The notes under the pieces: model-generated
Told to the model about the DNA's origin: nothing
Database searches by the model: none
The model's input: the letters and a program-made list of their open reading frames with translations, nothing else
From: Agrococcus pavilionensis RW1
Lineage (GTDB): Bacteria; Actinomycetota; Actinomycetes; Actinomycetales; Microbacteriaceae
Reading direction: 5' to 3'
Assembly (NCBI RefSeq): GCF_000400485.1
Contig: NZ_ASHR01000010.1
Coordinates: 50,235 to 114,234, forward strand
Length of the DNA: 64,000 bases
Position numbers and translations under genes: made by a program
In this document: positions 19,230 to 29,101 of the stretch, piece after piece
Layout: every line of letters begins with the position of its first letter
Position numbering within the stretch: the first letter of the stretch is position 1

Positions 19230-21104
19230 TCAGAGGAGCACGTGAGGCTTGGCGATCCCAAACGACAAGACCTCGCTGTTCGCGAGCACGCGCTCGTCCT
19301 CAACGCGCCAGGTGTGCCCTGCGCGGCCGCCCCGCATCTGGATGAAGTTGAAGCGGTCCGCGCTGTAGATTCCTCCGCCGCTGGCGAGGATCGCCTGCTG
19401 GAACGTCGTGTCCTCGCCGAGCGTGCGGTCCTCGAACGGCGTGTCTGTCCAGGTCGAGCGCGGTCCGACCATCGTCGGTCCGCCGACCAGGTTCGCCCAG
19501 CGGTGCTCGCGGTGCGGGTTCTGCAGCACCGTCGCATCCATCGACTCCAGGTATAGGTAGCGAGCCTCCTTGCCGACGAGCTCGGCGCCCGAGTAGTCGA
19601 GCGCGAAGCACGCATCTGACAGGTAGTGCTCGCCGTAGAGGTCATCGTCGTCGAACTTGGCGACGATCTCGCCATCGCTTGCGTCGACGAGTGCGTTGAG
19701 GTTGGCGCCGAGCGAGACCTCGCGGCTCGCGCGCAGCACCACGAGCTCCGCGAGGCCGGCCTCGCGCGCAAAGGCCTGCAGCTCGGCCTCGTCGGCCTCG
19801 AAGCCGTGCAAGCCGAGAACGAGCTGCACGTCGACGTCGCGCTGCCGCGAAGCAATCTCGATGATGCCGCGCACGAGCTGCGGGCGGATGGTCGGTGCGA
19901 TCACGCTCACGCGCGGGCGTCGCCACCCGGCCGGGTCGTCGAGGCCGACCGACTCCAGCACCTGCGCGGCGCGGTGGGAGAAGGTGTGGTGCCGCCAGAT
20001 GTGCCGCTGCGCGAGGTGCACCTGCCGGTCGCGCAGCTCGGGGTTGCCGACGAGGGCGCGCAGCATGAGCTCGGCTTCCTCGGCGCCGTCGACGATCGCG
20101 ACCTCGCCGTTCGGGAACCAGCGCTCGACCGCCGGGCTGCGGGTCGAGACGACGGGCGTGCCGCTCGCAAGGATCTCAAAGACTCGCCTCGCGAGCATCG
20201 TCGGGCTGTCGACGACCGAGTTCACGTTGAGCATGACCTTGTGCGCCCGGTAGGCGGTCAGCATCCGCTCGTAGTCGAGCGAGCCGCGGACGTACTGCTC
20301 GAAGCGCTCGGGGAAGCGGTACTTCGGGTCGTCCTCGAACCGCGAGTAGATGTCGAAGCCGATGCCTCGCCGTTCGGCGACGCTCGCCGCAGCGCCCAGC
20401 AGCAGATCCATCTGCGCTTGCCGCTCGGGGAACTTGTGCGACCAGTAGCTGCCGCCGAAGCCGATGTCGCGCACCTGGTGCAGCCCCTTCTGCCGCATCG
20501 GGTGGTGGATCGCCGGCTGCGCCGCGAAGCCGAGCGCGTCGACGCGGTCGTGACCGAGCGCATGGCGGTAGCGCGGCACGAGCGCCTCGTCGGTCGTGAA
20601 GACGCGGTCGAAGATGCGGGCGGTGTCGAGGAAGTCGTCGAAGTGCGGCGGGTCCTCCTTGTTCCAGAAGACGCTCGGGATGCCGTGCTCGCGGCAGTGC
20701 TCGACGAGCTCGCGCAGCGCCGGCGTGGGCGCCTTCGAGCCGGTGAGCTGGTACCGCCACGCGCCGCCCGAGCCCGCCCACGCCGACTCGACGAACAGCA
20801 GGTCGATCGGGATGGAGCGCAGCTGCTCGCGCCAGCCGTCGGGCGTCAGCTCGACGACCGGGAACTCGTAGCCCCACGCGCTGGCGGAGAAGGTGTCCAT
20901 GATGACGCCGACGCGCATGCCGGGCCGGCGCGGAGGTCTCGGCGCGACCGGCCACACCGGCATCTCGTCGGTCAGCGACCGGGAAGCGGTGCGCGCCTCA
21001 CCGTTGCGCGCCGCGGCCCCGCGCCGCAGCATCCAGCGACGCAGCTGCTTCGGCCCGCCCTTGCGCAAGTGCCAGAGCCCCGTTCGCACCGACTGCAAGC
21101 CCAT
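19230..21104 (-). CDS. CgeB-core / GT-A glycosyltransferase
   Basis: A 624-residue soluble paralogue of the gene at 15502-17781. After about 65 basic residues comes the CgeB/DUF3880-like core (about 65-370), with FVESAWAGSGG and FWNKEDPPHFDDF and the CgeB C-terminal block around SPTMLARRVFEI. The C-terminal GT-A domain (about 390-610) has the acidic FDDDDLYG metal site. It would transfer one or two sugars in the cytoplasm. Codon use is more GC-rich than the genes to its left, so the paralogues differ in age or origin. ATG 21104 (MGLQSV) is the first reasonable start. Confidence 0.8.
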   Translation of the reverse strand: MGLQSVRTGLWHLRKGGPKQLRRWMLRRGAAARNGEARTASRSLTDEMPVWPVAPRPPRRPGMRVGVIMDTFSASAWGYEFPVVELTPDGWREQLRSIPIDLLFVESAWAGSGGAWRYQLTGSKAPTPALRELVEHCREHGIPSVFWNKEDPPHFDDFLDTARIFDRVFTTDEALVPRYRHALGHDRVDALGFAAQPAIHHPMRQKGLHQVRDIGFGGSYWSHKFPERQAQMDLLLGAAASVAERRGIGFDIYSRFEDDPKYRFPERFEQYVRGSLDYERMLTAYRAHKVMLNVNSVVDSPTMLARRVFEILASGTPVVSTRSPAVERWFPNGEVAIVDGAEEAELMLRALVGNPELRDRQVHLAQRHIWRHHTFSHRAAQVLESVGLDDPAGWRRPRVSVIAPTIRPQLVRGIIEIASRQRDVDVQLVLGLHGFEADEAELQAFAREAGLAELVVLRASREVSLGANLNALVDASDGEIVAKFDDDDLYGEHYLSDACFALDYSGAELVGKEARYLYLESMDATVLQNPHREHRWANLVGGPTMVGPRSTWTDTPFEDRTLGEDTTFQQAILASGGGIYSADRFNFIQMRGGRAGHTWRVEDERVLANSEVLSFGIAKPHVLL

Positions 21105-21231
21105 GTCGCGTCACTCCCCGATTCCGTGCCGATCGAGCCCGCGCTCGAGCCGCCGACCGTCGCAATCCTAGGCGCGCTGCGAGTCGCCACAACGCCAGCG
21201 GGCGCATAGGCGCCTCAGTCAGACTGGTGCG

Positions 21232-21723
21232 GTGAATGCTCGAGCCGCGCCCCGAGGCGCCCACGCGCCGCTGCGCAGGCTCGGGCTCGTCGGGCTCGCG
21301 CTGCTCGCGCCCGTGGTGCTCATCGTCACCCTGTGGCCGTCGCACTTCCTGCTCCGCGCGAAGCCGCGCGTCACGCGGGGCATCGAGTGGCTGCATGCGC
21401 GCGAGCTCTTCGACTGGCTCACGTGGAGCCGGCTCGAGGTGCTCGCGAACGTCGGGATGTTCGTGCCGGTCGCGCTGCTCATCACCTTCGCGCTCGGCGC
21501 TCGGCGCTGGTGGGTCACCATCGCGCTCTGCCTCGCCCTGACGGTCGGCGTCGAGACAGTGCAGGCGTTCATGCCCGGCCGCGTCGCGGCACTGCTCGAC
21601 ATCATCGCGAACGGGCTGGGCGCCGTGATCGGCACGCTGCTCGCCGTGGTCATCGAGGCGCTCGTGCGGGCGCGGCGGCGGTCTCGCGTGATCGCCTCGA
21701 CGACTCGGCCGCCGGTCGCGTAG
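21232..21723 (+). CDS. VanZ family membrane protein
   Basis: A 163-residue protein with four predicted membrane helices and the VanZ-like pattern (NVGMFVPVALLI, TVGVETVQAF and an N-terminal helix ending in a Trp-rich loop). VanZ proteins confer low-level teicoplanin resistance in some Gram-positives. Chromosomal homologues near polysaccharide loci have unknown roles. It starts at GTG 21232 without a strong ribosome site and is read toward the copy 4 asparagine-synthetase-like gene, 64 bases downstream. Confidence 0.8.
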   Translation: MNARAAPRGAHAPLRRLGLVGLALLAPVVLIVTLWPSHFLLRAKPRVTRGIEWLHARELFDWLTWSRLEVLANVGMFVPVALLITFALGARRWWVTIALCLALTVGVETVQAFMPGRVAALLDIIANGLGAVIGTLLAVVIEALVRARRRSRVIASTTRPPVA

Positions 21724-21787
21724 CGGCCGCCTCGGATACGCTCGAAGTGCCGGCGCGTCCGCGTCGCCGATCGACAAGGAGCCCGCG

Positions 21788-23302
21788 ATGCTGCATGCGC
21801 TGCGGGCCGGGCGATCGCGCGAGCACCGCCGGGCGCTGCAGGCGCTCGAGCGGCGCGAGCGGCAGCTGCGCCCCGGCTACAAGGTCTGGGGCTACAAGAA
21901 CGTCTTCGCCAAGGGCTTCCTCGTCACGCGCGACGGGACCGCGGTGCCGCCGCGAGAGAGCTGGCAGCGCTCGACGCTCGGCCCGTGGCACGTGCTCGTC
22001 GACCCCGAGCTCGAGCACAGCGCCGCGTCGTCGCCGAGCGCCGCGGTGCTCGTGCTCGGCCAGGCGTTCGACGACGGCGGGCCGCGCACGCGTGCCCAGG
22101 TGGCCGAGCGCATCCTGCGCGCCGTCGCGCGCGCCGACGGCGTCGACGCCGGGACGGCCGCTCTCGACGAGGCGATCAGCTGGCTCTCGGGCCGCTACGT
22201 CGTGCTCGTCGCGCGCGCTGATCGCCTCGACGTCTACACCGACCCCCTCGCCGCTCGATCGGTCTACTGGCATGCCGGATCGCGCGGCCCCGCGCTCGCC
22301 TCGCACACCGAGCTGCTCGCGCGGCACGTCGGCGGGCTCTCGAACGAGCGGCTGCGGTGGATCGTCGAGAATCGCGACTACCGCTCCCCCGCAGGTCGAT
22401 GGCTGCCGGGCCTCATCACGCCGCACGACGAGGTCGGGCAGGTCTACGCCAACGGGCGGCTGACCGTGCAGGGCGACGTCGTCACGCACGAGCGCTTCTT
22501 CCCGCGCGAGGATCGCGCCGAGCTCTCGATCGCAGAGGCGGGCGAGCGCTTCCGCGACGAGCTGCGGGCACAGGTGCGCAACTGGATCTCGGTCGCACCC
22601 GTCACGGTGCTGTCGCTCACCGCGGGCCGCGACTCGCGCGCGGTGCTGGAGGCGGGCCTCGTCGACCTGCAGCGCGCGAACGCGCTCACGATGACGTACC
22701 ACCCGTTCCACGTGGCGTCGAAGAGCACCTACCAGGACTTCCACGCCGCGGCGAGGCTGTCGGCGGCGGCGGGCCTGCCGCACCTCGGCATCGACGTCGC
22801 GGCCATGCAGCCGACCTCGCAGATGGCGTCGCTCTACCGCGAGACGTTCCCCACCTGGCAGCGCTATGCGAACCTCGCCAACGCGCTCTACCTGCACAGC
22901 CCCGCCCGCGCATCCACGATCTTCGGGGTCGGCGGCGCGATCATCACCGGGATGTGGAAGGACACGACAGACCGGAACCTCACGCCGCAGCTGCTCGCGA
23001 GGAAGTACACGGACTCTGAGTTCGCGAACGATCCGGACCTGCACCGGGAGCTCGAGCAGTGGATGGCGTTCACCGACTTCTCGGCCGAGCGGCTGCGCGG
23101 CTACGACTTCTACGACTTCTTCCACTGGGAGCACCGGATGACGAAGTGGGCGGGCAGCGGCTACTCCGAGTACGACCTCGCGACGATCCCCGCACCGGTG
23201 CTGAGCTCGCGGCGGCTGCTGGTGGCGGCGCTGAGCCTGCCGAAGGAGCAGCGCGTGGATGCGGCGGTCTACCGCTACATCGCGACCGACGGCGAAGCCT
23301 GA
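21788..23302 (+). CDS. Asparagine-synthetase-like PP-loop protein (copy 4)
   Basis: A 504-residue homologue of copy 3 (same length and similar N-terminal layout with GYKVWGYKNVF). Its PP-loop near residue 277 has diverged to TAGRDSR, with Ala in place of a conserved glycine, so ATP chemistry may be altered. It lacks Cys2. The acidic lower part of the fold and C-terminal Trp/Tyr-rich segments are retained. ATG 21788 follows AAGGAG by a few bases. The LCP-type gene starts 49 bases downstream, which suggests one transcript linking glycan modification to wall attachment. Confidence 0.74.
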   Translation: MLHALRAGRSREHRRALQALERRERQLRPGYKVWGYKNVFAKGFLVTRDGTAVPPRESWQRSTLGPWHVLVDPELEHSAASSPSAAVLVLGQAFDDGGPRTRAQVAERILRAVARADGVDAGTAALDEAISWLSGRYVVLVARADRLDVYTDPLAARSVYWHAGSRGPALASHTELLARHVGGLSNERLRWIVENRDYRSPAGRWLPGLITPHDEVGQVYANGRLTVQGDVVTHERFFPREDRAELSIAEAGERFRDELRAQVRNWISVAPVTVLSLTAGRDSRAVLEAGLVDLQRANALTMTYHPFHVASKSTYQDFHAAARLSAAAGLPHLGIDVAAMQPTSQMASLYRETFPTWQRYANLANALYLHSPARASTIFGVGGAIITGMWKDTTDRNLTPQLLARKYTDSEFANDPDLHRELEQWMAFTDFSAERLRGYDFYDFFHWEHRMTKWAGSGYSEYDLATIPAPVLSSRRLLVAALSLPKEQRVDAAVYRYIATDGEA

Positions 23303-23351
23303 GCCTCAGCGGGCGCCCGATACCCTCGGACGTCGACGCGAAGGGGTGCAG

Positions 23352-24356
23352 ATGCTGGGACGTATTCGGGGACGATCGAGGGCAGGGGCGCTGGGGCTCG
23401 CGGCACTCCTCGGTGTGACGCTGCTGGCCGGCTGCACCCCGGAGGCCGAGCCGACGCCCTCCGCGACGGCGACGACGGCGAGCACTCCCCGACCGACGGC
23501 GCCGGCACCGACGCCCACGCCCACCGAGGACCCGGACCCGCTCCCCGACGGCGCGGTCACCGCGCTCCTGCTCGGCACCGACTCGCGGACGCCCGGCAGC
23601 ATGACCGGCAACGCCGACACGATCATGGTCGCCCAGATCTCGGCCGACCGCGAGAGCCTCAGCCTCGTCTCGATCACCCGCGACTCCTGGGTCTCCATCC
23701 CGGGCGCAGGCTCCGGAAAGATCAACGCCGCCTTCGCGATCGGCGGCACGGCGATGATCAGCGCGACCGTCTCGGAGCTCTTCGGCGGCCTCGAGATCGA
23801 CTACGTCGTGCAGGCCGACTTCGAGGGCTTCATCGGCCTCACGCGCGCGCTCGACGGCTTCGACGCCGAGAACCAGCACCCGACGCGCGTCACCGTGCAG
23901 AGCACCGGCCGCGTCGTCGACTTCAGCGCTGACCCCGTGCACCTCTCGGGCACCGACGGCCTCATCTACGTGCGCCAGCGCAAGGGGCTCCCGCTCGGCG
24001 ACCTCGACCGCACTGAGCGGCAGCGCGCCGCGGTGACCGGGATGCTCGATCGCATCGACGAGATCGCGACGGAGGACCCGGCGGCGCTGCCGACGCTGTT
24101 CGGCCACTTCGCCGGCCGGCTCAAGATCACGGGCGAGCTCTCGATCGACGACATGATCGCGCTCGCCGCGCTCAGCCAGAACCTCGAGCGCGATGACGTG
24201 ACGAGCCTCATGGCGCCGATCGAGGGCTTCGGCAACCGCGGCGGGCAGTCGGTCAACGTCGTGGATGTCGCGCAGACCGCGGCGCTCGGCGAGGCGCTCC
24301 GCTCGGGCGACGTCAGCGGCTACGTCGCCGAGTACGGCACCGACTACGCGCCCTGA
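23352..24356 (+). CDS. LytR-CpsA-Psr (LCP) family lipoprotein
   Basis: 334 residues. A signal peptide ending in the lipobox LLAGC (Cys near residue 24), a Pro/Thr-rich spacer (about 25-58), then an LCP catalytic domain. Family landmarks are LLLGTDSR, NADTIMVAQ, SITRDSWV, the DLDRTERQR arginine cluster and a QRK just before it. LCP proteins move undecaprenyl-linked glycopolymers onto peptidoglycan outside the membrane. Most have an uncleaved helix; a lipid anchor is less usual. ATG 23352 follows AAGGGG. As the last gene of the cluster it probably attaches the locus glycan to the wall. Confidence 0.87.
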   Translation: MLGRIRGRSRAGALGLAALLGVTLLAGCTPEAEPTPSATATTASTPRPTAPAPTPTPTEDPDPLPDGAVTALLLGTDSRTPGSMTGNADTIMVAQISADRESLSLVSITRDSWVSIPGAGSGKINAAFAIGGTAMISATVSELFGGLEIDYVVQADFEGFIGLTRALDGFDAENQHPTRVTVQSTGRVVDFSADPVHLSGTDGLIYVRQRKGLPLGDLDRTERQRAAVTGMLDRIDEIATEDPAALPTLFGHFAGRLKITGELSIDDMIALAALSQNLERDDVTSLMAPIEGFGNRGGQSVNVVDVAQTAALGEALRSGDVSGYVAEYGTDYAP

Positions 24357-24369
24357 GCGCGCCTGCGGC

Positions 24370-25560
<1,191 letters not shown>

Positions 25561-25669
25561 GCGTTCCCTGCCTCCAAGTTCTTCCAGCGGTTCGATGGTA
25601 TGGCAGACGCCGGTCCCAGCCGGGCGGGCCAGCCGCACCCGTCGGCGCGGGCCCTGGCAGGATCGGCCT

Positions 25670-25849
25670 GTGAACCCGCGCGGATGGATCGCCATCGCGG
25701 CCGGCATGCTCATCGGCTTCGCCGTCGGCTCGCTGCTCGCTCCCCCGTACGGCGGCGTGCGCGCGGCGATCGCCGGCGGCGCGGCGGTGCTGCTCTTCCT
25801 CCGGCTGCGGCACGTCTGGCGCCGTCGGCGACGGCCGCCGGCCGAGTGA
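25670..25849 (+). CDS. Small hypothetical membrane protein
   Basis: A 59-residue frame starting at GTG 25670. It contains two hydrophobic stretches separated by a short Pro/Gly loop and ends in an arginine-rich tail (HVWRRRRR), a plausible topology for a tiny two-helix inner-membrane protein. There is no strong ribosome site. The evidence is hydropathy and codon periodicity only. Confidence 0.4.
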   Translation: MNPRGWIAIAAGMLIGFAVGSLLAPPYGGVRAAIAGGAAVLLFLRLRHVWRRRRRPPAE

Positions 25850-25863
25850 GCCGTGCGTGCGGT

Positions 25864-26532
25864 TCAGCGACGGTCGGCGAGCACGCGCAGCGCCTCGGCG
25901 GAGCGGTCGACGCACTCGGCGACCGCATCCGCGGAGCGGCGGTAGACCATCGCTTCGAACCGGTACGGGTCCTCGATGTCGAGTTCGAGCGGCGAGGCGG
26001 GCAGCGGCATGAGCCCGCGCACCGTCCCGGCGACGCGCACGACCTCTCGCAGCCACGCGGCGACGCCTTCGGCGCCCCGAGGAGGCAGCTGCGCATCCAC
26101 CGTGCCGGCCGCGAGCGCCTCGACGATGCGGGCGAACTCCACGAGCGTGAACGCCCTGGCGAGCGCGGCGGGCACGAGCGAGGCCGCGGCTGAGCGGTGC
26201 TCTCGCGCCATGGCGAGGATGAGGTCGGCCTCCGCGATGTGGCGATCGAGGATGCGTCGGGCTCGGTGCGCGTCGGCGTCGGTCGCGCCGAGCCGCACCG
26301 ACTCGGCGGCTGCGAGCGCATCCATCCGGTCGTCGTCGAACGCGTGCGTGCCGGCGCTCGACACCAGCAGCTCCATCGGCTCACCGAGCGCGCGCGGCAA
26401 TCGGGCGCGGAGCAGCTGCTCCGCCAGCGGCGAGCGACACAGGTTGCCCGTGCACACCGTCAGGATGCGGAACGTCGCATCGTCCTCCATAGCGGTCGCG
26501 ACCGGCTGCGCGCGGTGCCTCGGGAACGGCAT
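25864..26532 (-). CDS. Low-molecular-weight protein-tyrosine-phosphatase-like protein
   Basis: 222 residues. The N-terminal VCTGNLCRSP matches the C-x5-R P-loop of LMW phosphatases (nucleophile Cys, Arg and Ser). The acidic loop near the C-terminus (DIEDPYRF) matches the DPY block that supplies the general acid. It is longer than the usual 150-160 residues because of an insertion in the second half. Such enzymes dephosphorylate the tyrosine kinases that control polysaccharide export, and the nearby glycan cluster and galE fit that. ATG 26532 is used; the frame is open far upstream, opposite galE, but that part is a shadow of galE. Confidence 0.78.
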   Translation of the reverse strand: MPFPRHRAQPVATAMEDDATFRILTVCTGNLCRSPLAEQLLRARLPRALGEPMELLVSSAGTHAFDDDRMDALAAAESVRLGATDADAHRARRILDRHIAEADLILAMAREHRSAAASLVPAALARAFTLVEFARIVEALAAGTVDAQLPPRGAEGVAAWLREVVRVAGTVRGLMPLPASPLELDIEDPYRFEAMVYRRSADAVAECVDRSAEALRVLADRR

Positions 26533-26628
26533 GGGCTCACGGTAGCGGCGCGCGAGGCCATGCGTCGCGCGGATCGGACATCGCTGCACCCCTACCCTGG
26601 TTGAGAACCCCTCGATCCCAGGAGTGCC

Positions 26629-27639
26629 ATGCGCGTGCTGCTCACCGGCGGAGCCGGCTTCATCGGCTCCCACACCGCGATCGCGCTCGTCGAGCACGGG
26701 CACGACGTCGTCATCCTCGACGACCTCTCGAACGCGAGCGAGGAGGCGGTGCGCCGCGCCGAGCGGCTCGCGGGCGCGGCCATGCCGCTCATCGTCGGCG
26801 ACGCGGGCGACGCCGCGCTCGTCGGCCGCGTGCTCGCCGATCACCGCATCGACGCGGTCATCCACTTCGCGGGGCTCAAGGCGGTCGGCGAATCGGTCGC
26901 GCAGCCGCTCACCTACTACCGCGTCAACCTCGGCACCGCGATCGCGACGCTCGAGGCCATGGCAACCCACCGCATCCGTCGCTTCGTCTTCTCGTCGTCG
27001 GCGACCGTCTACGAGCAGCCGGGCGAGCTGCTGCGCGAGGACGCGCCCGTCGGCATCGACCTGCCGAACCCCTACGGCCGCACGAAGGCGATGATCGAGG
27101 CGATGATCGCCGACGCGGCCGCCGCCGACCCCGCGCTCGAGGCGGCGGTGCTGCGCTACTTCAACCCGGTCGGCGCGCACCCCTCGGGCGACATCGGCGA
27201 GGACCCGAAGGGCATCCCCAACAACCTCATGCCGTTCATCGCGCAGGTCGCGGCCGGCGAGCGCGAGCGGCTGCGCGTCTTCGGCGACGACTACCCCACC
27301 GTCGACGGCACCGGCGTGCGCGACTACATCCACGTGCTCGACCTCGCGGAGGGGCACGTCGCCGCGCTCGAGGCGCTCGAGCCGGGGGTGCTCACCGTCA
27401 ACCTCGGCACCGGCCGCGGCGTCTCGGTGCTCGAGGTGCTGCGCGCGTTCGAGCGCGCCGTGGGCCGCGAACTGCCCTTCGAGGTCGTCGAGCGCCGCGT
27501 CGGCGACGCGGCCGTCTCGACCGCCGATCCGACGCTCGCGCAGGAGCGGCTCGGCTGGCGCGCCACCCGCTCGCTCGACGACGCGGTGACGGATGCGTGG
27601 CGCTGGCAGGAGCGGAACCCGCGCGGCTACCGCACCTGA
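26629..27639 (+). CDS. galE: UDP-glucose 4-epimerase
   Basis: A 336-residue extended SDR. The N-terminal GGAGFIGSH binds NAD, SSSATVY carries the catalytic Ser, and NPYGRTK gives the Tyr-x3-Lys pair. GalE-type FNPVGAHPSGDIGE and NNLMPFIAQV segments identify UDP-glucose/galactose epimerases specifically. It interconverts UDP-Glc and UDP-Gal, and possibly the N-acetyl forms, supplying galactose donors for cell-surface glycans. A TACCCT box at 26593-26598 and GGAG just before the ATG suggest a short leader. Confidence 0.92.
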   Translation: MRVLLTGGAGFIGSHTAIALVEHGHDVVILDDLSNASEEAVRRAERLAGAAMPLIVGDAGDAALVGRVLADHRIDAVIHFAGLKAVGESVAQPLTYYRVNLGTAIATLEAMATHRIRRFVFSSSATVYEQPGELLREDAPVGIDLPNPYGRTKAMIEAMIADAAAADPALEAAVLRYFNPVGAHPSGDIGEDPKGIPNNLMPFIAQVAAGERERLRVFGDDYPTVDGTGVRDYIHVLDLAEGHVAALEALEPGVLTVNLGTGRGVSVLEVLRAFERAVGRELPFEVVERRVGDAAVSTADPTLAQERLGWRATRSLDDAVTDAWRWQERNPRGYRT

Positions 27640-27718
27640 CTCGGCACCGCACCTACCGCATCCGTCGTCCGTTGCCCAGGTGAGGGCGCCTCCCAGGTGA
27701 CGGCGGGAGGATCGGCGG

Positions 27719-29044
27719 ATGGCTCGACGGGACGGCATGGCGTGGGGGCTGCGGGCAGCCGCCGTGCGCTACCGCTTCGCCGAGAGCCTCTTCCTGCTGC
27801 CGTCGATCGTGATGGCGAGCGGCATCCTGCTGGCCATCGGCGCCACGAGCCTCGACACTGCGCTCGGCCACGACGCCGACCTGCCGTTCCTGCTCACGAT
27901 GACGAACAACGCGGCGCTCTGGCTGCTCGCGACCGTCGCCGGCGCGATGATCACGACCGTCGGCGTCGTCTTCTCGCTCACCGTCGTGAGCCTGCAGCTC
28001 GCGAGCAACCACTTCTCGCCGCGGGTCATGCGCTCGTTCATCCGCGACCGCTTGAGCCAGGGTGTCATCGGCCTGCTCGTCGGCACCTTCTTCTACTGCG
28101 TGCTCGTGCTGCCGCACCTGAGCGGCGAGGACTCCGACCCGGCTCCGCGCGTCTCGCTCACGATCGCGGTCGCCCTGACCCTCATCACGGTGATCGGCAT
28201 CATCGTGCACCTCGACCACCTCGCGCGGAGCCTGCAGGTCGGGAACGTCGCGAGGGCGATCGCGGTCGAGGGCGAGAAGGTCGTCGCCGCTGCCTCCCGC
28301 GCGCCGCGGGGCCTCGAGCCCGTCGAGCCGAAGGATCACCCCATCGCCGACGACGCGATCGTCGTGCCGTGCCAGAGCAGCGGCTGGGTGAGCCAGGTGA
28401 GCGTGCCCGGGTTGCTGCACGCGGTGCCGCCCGGCACGACGCTGCGGCTCGAGACGCGCGTGGGCGCGTACATCCACGCGGGCGAGCCGCTGCTGCGCGT
28501 CTCGCCGCCCGTGCCGGAGCGGGCGCACCGCACGCTCGCGGCGGCAGTCGAGATCGCCGACACCCGCACGATGCTGCAGGACGTCGACTTCGCCATCCGG
28601 CAGCTCGTCGACATCGGGCTGCGGGCGCTGAGCCCCGCCATCCACGACCCGACGACGGCGATCGAGGTCATCCTGCGGCTCGGCACCGTGCTGCGCGCGG
28701 TGCTCGTCGCGCCGCTGCCGCCCACGGGCCTCCGCGACGGCTCCGGCCGCGTGCTGCTCTCGCCCTGGAACCTCGAGCACGACGAGTACGTGGCGCACGC
28801 CTTCGACCAGCTGCGGCAGTCGTCGCTGACGGAGCCCGACGTGGCGACCGCGCTCCTGCGGGTGCTGCGCATGCTGCGCTCGCACGTGCAGGACGCCGGG
28901 CAGCCAGGATCCGTGCCCGCGATCGAGCGGCAGATGCGGCTACTGCTCGACGCCGTGGGCGAGGCGGGCCTCCACCCCGAGGACCTACGCCGGATCGAGG
29001 CGATGCGCTCGGACGACACCGACCCCGCCGACCACAGCCACTGA
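27719..29044 (+). CDS. DUF2254 domain membrane protein
   Basis: A 441-residue protein of the DUF2254 family. Four membrane helices occupy roughly residues 20-180, with the family's strongly conserved block FSLTVVSLQLASNHFSPR between helices 2 and 3. A soluble C-terminal half includes the PAIHDPTTA motif. The function of the family is not established. It sits between galE and an FMN reductase without overlap and need not be linked to either. Confidence 0.85.
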   Translation: MARRDGMAWGLRAAAVRYRFAESLFLLPSIVMASGILLAIGATSLDTALGHDADLPFLLTMTNNAALWLLATVAGAMITTVGVVFSLTVVSLQLASNHFSPRVMRSFIRDRLSQGVIGLLVGTFFYCVLVLPHLSGEDSDPAPRVSLTIAVALTLITVIGIIVHLDHLARSLQVGNVARAIAVEGEKVVAAASRAPRGLEPVEPKDHPIADDAIVVPCQSSGWVSQVSVPGLLHAVPPGTTLRLETRVGAYIHAGEPLLRVSPPVPERAHRTLAAAVEIADTRTMLQDVDFAIRQLVDIGLRALSPAIHDPTTAIEVILRLGTVLRAVLVAPLPPTGLRDGSGRVLLSPWNLEHDEYVAHAFDQLRQSSLTEPDVATALLRVLRMLRSHVQDAGQPGSVPAIERQMRLLLDAVGEAGLHPEDLRRIEAMRSDDTDPADHSH

Positions 29045-29101
29045 CGCACTCCCAGCGTTCTCGGGGTCGACCTCCGCGGCTCGCGGGGCCATGCTGGCCA
29101 C

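Noticed and set aside
21650..23134. 494-residue open frame on the minus strand
   Set aside because: It lies fully opposite the copy 4 asparagine-synthetase-like gene, has no recognisable domain and consists of Arg/Glu/Val-rich shadow sequence caused by GC-rich third positions.
26533..27738. Extension of the phosphatase frame to about 624 residues
   Set aside because: The upstream part is antisense to galE; the phosphatase domain is complete from 26532.
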